NCBI GenBank assembly: GCA_963854735.1
Contig: OY978098.1
Span: 1,992,001-2,056,000 of the forward strand
Direction of reading: 5' to 3'
DNA from: Marvania coccoides
Lineage: Eukaryota > Chlorophyta > Trebouxiophyceae > Chlorellales > Chlorellaceae
DNA: 64,000 nucleotides
Of this stretch, positions 57,902-64,000 are shown piece after piece. Each line of letters opens with the position of its first letter. Position 1 is the first letter of the stretch. The translations under genes were made by a program, and so were the position numbers. A model generated the notes under the pieces. The model saw nothing but the letters and a program-made list of their open reading frames with translations. It made no database searches and was not told where the DNA came from.

Positions 57902-58468
57902 ATGGCCGGAGAAAAGATTCAGCCTCTGCTTGGCAGACAGGACAAACTGAGCGCAGATGACCGAAAAAGGAGGCTGATTGGAAGAATAGAGGCTGTGATC
58001 GGAATGTGCGTCGTCTCGATGAGCAATTGCTAGGGCAAATCGACAACAGATCATTTCAATTGTTTTACTCAGCACTTTTCTTCATCTGTGCAGTGCGCTG
58101 GTGTGTTGGCTGTTCTGGTTCGCTCTCCATTACGTACATGTAAGGAAAATTCGTTTCCCAGGATGCTAACTTAGTATTCAAGAACTCGTCGACAACGCCG
58201 ACGCCTCCGCTCACTTGCTTCTCTTTGTCACTCTCCCCTCATGCAGGACCACATCCACAGGGGCCAGCACGGGCTGATAGCCTCGTATCCCTTCATGGGG
58301 GTCATCTCCATTGTCTCGATGTGCCCTTTCATTATGTTTTTGTCGTTTCCCGGCGATTTCAGCCCTCGGCTGCACCCCTTGCACCCTGCTGATTACGTCT
58401 TTCTCTTGCGCCGCCTGAGCGGAGCAGCCAAAACAGGAAACATGAAGATTACTTCCAAGGAATTCTGA
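57902..58468 (+). CDS. unrecognised small membrane protein (two predicted helices)
   Basis: I do not recognise this gene. Exons 57902-58005, 58094-58139, 58247-58468 encode 123 residues, all GT-AG and frame-consistent. N-terminal 34 residues are charged (MAGEKIQPLLGRQDKLSADD, then RKRRLIGRIEAVIG). Helix 1 is IALVCWLFWFALHYV, helix 2 covers GVISIVSMCPFIMFLSF. Between them is a His-rich loop (HDHIHRGQHGL) and after them a Pro/His-rich tail with PRLHPLHPADYVFLLRRL. The conserved-looking aromatic/histidine pattern and proper splicing make it more than a chance frame, but no family could be assigned. It lies 129 bp after the CTR9 stop on the same strand. Confidence 0.65.
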
Positions 58469-58799
58469 CGTGTGTAAATGCTCAAGGTCTTGAGAGCAGA
58501 AGCCCCCCTTCAAGAGTGGATTCCAACGGGTTTGCCGCCCAAAGAAAGAATCCATTACCTCCTCCTCACTCATCATTGAAAAAATTCCTTACAAACAAAA
58601 CAAAAATGCGCTATTAAGATAACAACAGATTTATTTCCCATAGTTTCACGCATTGCGCTGGAGGGCTACTGAGATGCCCTTCAAAATGAATGCATTCCTC
58701 GTGTCTACATGGTTATAAAAAATTTCACTGCAGGTTTTTTTGTATCTTATCATTCATGCATGGTATACCCTTGTCTCCACCCACCACCGTTGTATCAAT
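58469..58799. other. convergent intergenic spacer
   Basis: 331 bp tail-to-tail spacer; no gene seen. Confidence 0.4.
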
Positions 58800-59848
58800 T
58801 TACTGCGGGCAAGGCTTGACGTTCCAGATCTCGTTGGCGTACTGCGCGATGGTGCGGTCGCTGGAGAAGAAGCCGTTGGAGGCGGTGTAGATGATGGAGC
58901 GGCGGGTCCACTCCTCCTGGTCCGCGTACAGCGCATCCACCTCGTCCTGCGCGTCCATGTACCCCGCAAAGTCGTTGGCCAGCAGGAACCAGTCATTGCC
59001 CTTGGTCATGTCGTTCACGCTGTCCACCAGGTCGGCGAAGTAGTCGCCGTCCCCAAACACACCGTCCTTGACCATCTTCAGCGCCGCAGTCCAGCGGGGG
59101 TCGTAGTCCTTGAAGTCCTTGCGCTCGGCGCGCAGGCGGGTGATGTCGCCGGCGTCCACGCCAAACACAAACAGGTTCTCCACGCCGGTGTTGTCGGCGA
59201 TCTCAATGTTGGCGCCGTCCATGGTGCCGATGATGAGCGAGCCGTTGAGCGCGAACTTCATGTTGGAGGTGCCAGACGCCTCAGTACCCGCGGTGGAGAT
59301 GTGCTGGGACAGCTCGGCGGCGGGGATGATGATCTCAGCCTCGGACACATTGTAGTTGGGCAGGAACACCACCTTGAGGAGGTCTCCGACCTCGGGGTCG
59401 TTGTTCACGGTCTTCGAGATGGCGTTCACCAGGGCGACGATCTTCTTGGCCATGTAGTACGCGGAGGCGGCCTTGCCGCCCATCATGGCCACGCGGGGCA
59501 CCATTTTGGCGCGCTCCTCGGGGGAGGCGGCCTTGATGGTGGCGTACCGGTGGATGAGGGAGATGGCGTTCATGAACTGGCGCTTGTACTCGTGAATGCG
59601 CTTCACCTGGATGTCGTACATGGAGTGGGTGGGGATGTCGTAGCCAGTCAGCTCCTTGACGCGGGCGGCCAGCTTCTCCTTGCGGATCAGCTTCACCGCG
59701 CGCCACTTGGCCCGGAAGGCGGCGTCCTCGGCCAGCGGCTTGAGCCCCGCCAGCAGGGTGGCGTCCTTGACCCAGGCGTCAGTGCCCAGCGCCTCGGTGA
59801 TGAGCGCGCTCAGCTCGGGGTTGCAGTACGCCAGCCAGCGGCGCAGGG

Positions 59849-59879
<31 letters not shown>

Positions 59880-61751
59880 GGGGAACACCTCGACAAACTG
59901 GGGGAAGATGTCGGTCTTGATGATCTCGGAGTGGATGGCGGCAACGCCGTTGACGGCAAAGGAGCCCACCACGGCCAGGTAGGCCATGTTGACGAGCCTG
60001 GAGAGGGGGAGAGAGATGATTCGCACAGAGAATGACGTCAGGTTTACTATCGACTAGGAAAATAATAGTAATGCAAACAAAACTCGTTTAAAAAGACGTC
60101 TAAACTATAACTAACATCTCTCCCTTGGTCCACTGATTCTCCTGCACAATGGAGTACTCCTTGAGCGCCTCAGCCACGGGGTCCACCTTCTCCTCCTTCT
60201 TATCGTCCTTTTCCTCCTCCGCCTTCTCCGCCTTGGCCTCCGCCTTGGCCGCAGCAGCCGCCTTGGCCGCCGCCGCCACCTTGGCCTCGACCGCCGGCTT
60301 CATGGAGGCCAGCCACTTGGCGTTGATGGTCTCGATGAGCTGCATGTGGCGGGGCAGCAGCTTGGCCAGCACGCGCACCGGCCACTTCTCCAGCGCCTCG
60401 GGCATGACGGTGTGGTTAGTGTAGGCCACGCACTTGGTGGTGATGCCCCAAGCCCGGTCATAGTCTAGGCCGTGCTCGTCAATCAGCAGCCGCATGAGCT
60501 CGGCCACCGCGATGGTGGGGTGGGTGTCGTTCATCTGGAAGCACGCCTTCTCGGGCAGGCCGTCCAGATCCGAGTGCTTGGCCAGGTAGCGCGCGATGGT
60601 GTCCTGCAGCGACGCCGACACGAAGAAGAACTGCTGCTTCAGGCGCAGCTCCTTGCCCTCCTCGGTGGCGTCGTTGGGGTACAGCACCGCGGTGATCTCG
60701 TCGGCGCGGCGGCGGTCGGCGATGGCCCCCTGGTAGTCGCCGCGGTTGAAGGCGTCCAGGTCAAACTCAGACACCGCCACGGCGTCCCACAGGCGCAGGT
60801 TGGAGGTGGTCTTGGTGTGGTACCCAGGGACGGGAACGTCGTACGCCTCAGCGAGCACCCCCTCGGAGGGAGCCCACTTGCCGTCCGCGCCGATGGACCC
60901 GTAGAAGCCCACTGGGAAACGGCACTCGGGGCGGTGGATCTCCCACGGGTTGCCGTCGGGGGCGATCCAGTAGTCGGGGAGCTCCTTCTGGCGGCCGTTG
61001 GGCTCGATGGCCTGCTTGAACATGCCGTAGCGGTAGCGGATGCCGTACCCCCACCCGGGCAAGTCCAGAGAGGCGATGGAGTCCAGGAAACACGCAGCCA
61101 GGCGGCCCAGACCGCCGTTGCCCAGGGCGGCGTCCAGCTCCGCCTCCTGCACGGTCTCCAACTCCGCGCCGAGGTCCTTCAAGGCGGCACCGTAGGCCCC
61201 CTCAACGCCGAGGTTGTGCACGGCGTTGGTGAGGGTGCGGCCCATCAGGAACTCCGCGCTGAGGTAGTACACGAACTTGGGGTCTTTCTCCCTGCAGAAA
61301 AAATGGAGGAAACCGCGCAATTGGGGGGTCAGATGCATGCACCTAAAAAAAAAAAATGGCAAGGTTGCGGCGGCTGGTGTTTTGGAGGCACCCAAAAATG
61401 GCCAAACCCCAAGCTGACTTACTCCCAGTGGGCATGGGTCTTCTCAAAGGTGTCCACCAGGCGGTTGTGCACGCTCCAGGCGGTTGACTTGTAGAGGGCC
61501 TCCTTGTCTTCAGGGGTGCCCACCAGGCGGTAATGCAGGTACTGCTTCACCTCGTCCTCGACCGCTACAGGGCTCACGGGGGCGGCGCTGCCGTTGGTGG
61601 ACTGGGGGCGGTTCATCTCAAGGACTGAGCGCACGGGGAGGCCGCGGCGAGGGGTTGACCTGACCCTAGATGAGGTGGGCAGGAGCTTGACACCCACCCC
61701 GGCGAAAGAGCTGCCGGCCAGGGGAGAAGCTCCCCGGAAACTTGAAACCAT
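58800..61751 (-). CDS. PHO1: alpha-1,4-glucan (starch) phosphorylase, plastid type
   Basis: Pyridoxal-phosphate enzyme interconverting starch ends and glucose-1-phosphate; 900 residues. Exons 5' to 3': 61423-61751, 60116-61291, 58800-59997, GT-AG. The N-terminus (MVSSFRGASPLAGSSFAGVG... to about residue 45) is a transit peptide. Signature segments: VYYLSAEFLMGRTLTNAVHN, GNGGLGRLAACFLDSIASLD, YDIQVKRIHEYKRQFMNAIS, and the PLP-lysine motif EASGTSNMKFALNGSLIIGT (Lys about 748). Between LIETINAKWLASMKP and ENQWTKGEMLVNMAYLAVVG sits an Ala/Lys/Glu-rich insertion of about 55 residues at the place of the plant Pho1 L80 loop. Intron 2 donor GTTAGT lies just after it. Confidence 0.95.
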
Positions 61752-62168
61752 ATCAGTACTGGCCGCTGTTGTGGGTGAAGACAGACAAGCACACACCAAG
61801 CTGTCACCCGTTGATTGAAGATGGAGAAAACTTCTAGACGTTTAAGACCCCACCCAAGCCACAGACGATCTTGAGTGCTTGATAATATAAGCAACAACAA
61901 AGGAGTGCACTCGATCAGTGGCACCAGCAGCGTTTCTGGCATGCATCAGCAAATTTCTTCGTTCTAATTCTCATGAGGCGCCAGACAGACCGTTGTAACG
62001 GGCGGCCTGGGGAACTCATTCCGCTCGTTTCAACAATTTTTATATTCAATTTTGAGTGTAGTCTTGAAATCTCAAGCCCCGAGCAAAATCATTTTTTTTT
62101 TAAATCTCAACGCATTTTTTTTTAATCGATTTTCAGCAAGCTCCGAAAGAGGGAACGCACCATCGCCC
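61752..62168. promoter_or_regulatory. divergent spacer phosphorylase / methionine aminopeptidase
   Basis: 417 bp between divergent starts. Two T9-T10 runs (62091-62101, 62116-62123) lie just before the MAP1 ATG. No motif assigned. Confidence 0.35.
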
Positions 62169-63715
62169 ATGACGAAAAGTGATGCGTTGTCGGGCCTTGC
62201 ATGCGCCCGATGTCAGAAGCCTGCCCAGCTGCAGTGCCCCCGCTGCCTTGAGCTGGAGCTGGAGGCGGAGTTCTCTGCCTTTTGCTCCCAGGAGTGCTTC
62301 AAGGAGGGGTGGGGGGAGCACAAGAAGATGCACAAGCCCAGCATCGACAGCTGGCACTACTGCATTCGCAGGGGGCAGGGCCGGGCCCTCAAAATGCCCC
62401 CTTTCAAGTGGACGGGGGAGCTGCGGCCGCACAGGATAGGGCCCTACCGACCTGTAAGAACCATTTTATTTGTTGTTAGACGCATTAAAGAAAAAGTGTG
62501 CTGCGTGTCCAGCATGAGACTCATCCTTGCTTTCCTTTTTCTCCTCTCCTCTTTTAGATTCCCGACGAAATTCCAAAGCCAGACTATTTCTACCAGAACG
62601 GCAAACCCACATCAGAAATCGAGAGCAGACAGCAGGCAGTCGGTGAGCGAAAACAAAATTCGTTTTTATAATGTAAATCCAATGCAATTCCTCTTCAACG
62701 GCTTTCGATTCACAAATTAAATTCATTAACAGTCAAAGCGCGGACCCCAGAGGAGATTGCTGGCATCCGGGAGGCCTGCCGCATCGGGCGCGTCGTCCTG
62801 GACGCCGCTGCCGCGGCCATTCGCCCCGGCATCACGACCGATGAGGTGGACGCCATCGTTCACGACACCACTCTGGCCCACGGCGCCTACCCCTCCCCCT
62901 ACAACTACTTCAACTACCCCAAGTCAGTGTGCACCTCCATCAACGAGGTCATCTGCCACGGCATCCCCGACCGCCGCCCGCTGCGTGAGGGCGACATCGT
63001 CAACGTTGATGTGTCGGTGTTCCACAACGGCTGGCACGGCGACCTCAACGAGACGTTCGCGGTGGGGGAGGTGGACGAAGAGTCGAAGAAACTGGTGAAG
63101 ACCACCTACGAGTGCATGGAGCTGGCCATTGCCGCGTGCAAGCCGGGCACACGCTATCGGGACCTGGGCGACATTATTTCACGGCACGCCCACAAGGCGG
63201 GGCTGTCCGTGGTGAAGGCCTACTGCGGACACGGCATTGGAGACCTGTTCCACTGCGCCCCCAACGTGCCGCACTACGCGCACAACAAGGCAAAGGGCAT
63301 TATGAAGGTGAGAGAGGAGGGGCGGTGGTTATTTATTAGTGGAATTTATTTTCCTTCGTCAACCATTGCATGCAAAATTAAGTGCAGTTGTCTTATTGGA
63401 CATGTATTCAGCTAGCTTTGGACATGCACGGATGCTTGTTTTCTATTTCGTTTTCCCTCACTTCTATTTGCTCACTGGTGTTCCCCCCGATGCATGTTTG
63501 CTGTTTAGGTTGGCGAGGTGTTCACCATCGAGCCGATGATCAACCAGGGCAGCCACCGGGACAAGATGTGGCCAGACGGGTGGACAGCGGTCACAGAGGA
63601 TGGCAAGCGGTCTGCGCAGTTTGAGCACCAGCTGGTGATCACCGAGACGGGGTGTGAGGTGTTGACGGCGAGGTTGTCCACCTCGCCACCGCTGTTCCCC
63701 TGGGAGAAGGAGTGA
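62169..63715 (+). CDS. MAP1A: methionine aminopeptidase 1, zinc-finger type
   Basis: Cytosolic enzyme removing initiator Met from nascent chains; 383 residues. Exons 62169-62453, 62558-62642, 62733-63307, 63509-63715, all GT-AG. N-terminal C6H2 zinc finger ([17 protein letters not shown], then [18 protein letters not shown]) marks the eukaryotic type 1A. The pita-bread catalytic domain has [13 protein letters not shown], the metal ligands in [46 protein letters not shown] and [17 protein letters not shown]. Linker PIRPDEIPKP-like [17 protein letters not shown] is also typical. TGTAA lies about 80 bp after the stop. Confidence 0.95.
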
Positions 63716-64000
63716 AACTTTAAAAGGCGGAGCATGGTAACGTCACAATGGAGAGCTATGGAGGTATTATATTCCCATAAATAATTAGTATCCAGTGTAA
63801 ACGTATGGAGTCGCCAGGAAAAGAGAAGAAGGGCAAGGCGGTGGTAGAAAATAGACAGGGAGCACTGTCTGACTATTATTTTGGAGGAAAGCGTCAGCGA
63901 GATCAGATTAGATTGTTCCATGGCTGTATTTCCCCTTCCCCGCTGCGTCTAGCCCACTTTTCTTAGCCCTCAGCCCTCACCAGCCTGCGCAGCTCTCGTT
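63716..64000. other. right-edge intergenic sequence
   Basis: 3' flank of MAP1. The final 30 bases could be the C-terminal end of a minus-strand exon, but the evidence is too short to call a gene. Confidence 0.3.

Noticed and set aside
58740..60035. 431-residue plus-strand open frame opposite starch phosphorylase
   Set aside because: Antisense shadow; composition dominated by Val, Gly, His, Leu and Asp.
63960..64000. C-terminal end of a minus-strand gene at the right edge
   Set aside because: A short frame ending RELRRLVRAEG is possible but too short to support.

Overview
The window is nuclear DNA of a photosynthetic eukaryote, most probably a green alga (Chlorophyta) with a compact genome. 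Evidence: GC-rich exons joined by short AT/T-rich spliceosomal introns; predicted plastid-targeted glucose-6-phosphate dehydrogenase, SufB, TypA/BipA, argininosuccinate lyase, starch phosphorylase and an NTT-type ATP/ADP carrier; plant-type TOP6B and CYP59; and a REX1-B homologue (family named in Chlamydomonas). No species is claimed. About 33 protein genes lie in 64 kb (about 1.9 kb per gene) with about 70 introns. No rRNA, tRNA, CRISPR array or intact transposon was found. Exon-intron models were built by hand from splice sites, reading frame and family conservation.

Layout. 1-9.2 kb: CCDC130/YJU2B-like splicing factor (-, cut by the left edge), PRXL2-like thioredoxin-fold protein (+), ribosomal protein S16 (-), complex I CHCH subunit (+), plastid G6PD (-), WW/FF-domain TCERG1-like factor (-), NAC alpha (+). 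9.6-18.6 kb: LARGE-like GT49 glycosyltransferase (-), condensin SMC4 (+), proteasome alpha4 (-), cytochrome b561 (+). 18.6-20.7 kb: gene-poor stretch with decayed coding fragments and an uncertain coiled-coil gene. 20.9-33.6 kb: TOP6B (-), mitochondrial calcium uniporter (+), RRS1 (-), pinin-like (-), REX1-B (+), CysQ/SAL-type bisphosphate nucleotidase (-), SufB (-), TrmL-like tRNA methylase (+). 34-47.8 kb: argininosuccinate lyase (+), cathepsin Z-like protease (+), shugoshin (-), CYP59 (+), NTT (+), JmjC/cupin protein (+). 48-63.7 kb: TRM5 (-), XRCC4-like NHEJ factor (+), TypA (-), CTR9 (+), an unrecognised two-helix membrane protein (+), starch phosphorylase (-), methionine aminopeptidase 1 (+).

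The genes form no single pathway. Themes are chromosome biology and repair (SMC4, shugoshin, TOP6B, XRCC4, REX1-B), RNA processing and translation (CCDC130, pinin, CYP59, TRM5, TrmL, RRS1, RPS16, NAC alpha), and plastid metabolism. Neighbours usually alternate in strand, giving divergent pairs whose start codons are about 240-550 bp apart and convergent pairs whose stop codons are about 110-435 bp apart. The most unusual feature is the frequency of GC-AG introns: six well supported and a seventh likely among about 70. A 14-nt internal microexon and the decayed repeats at 18.6-20.7 kb are the other points most worth follow-up.
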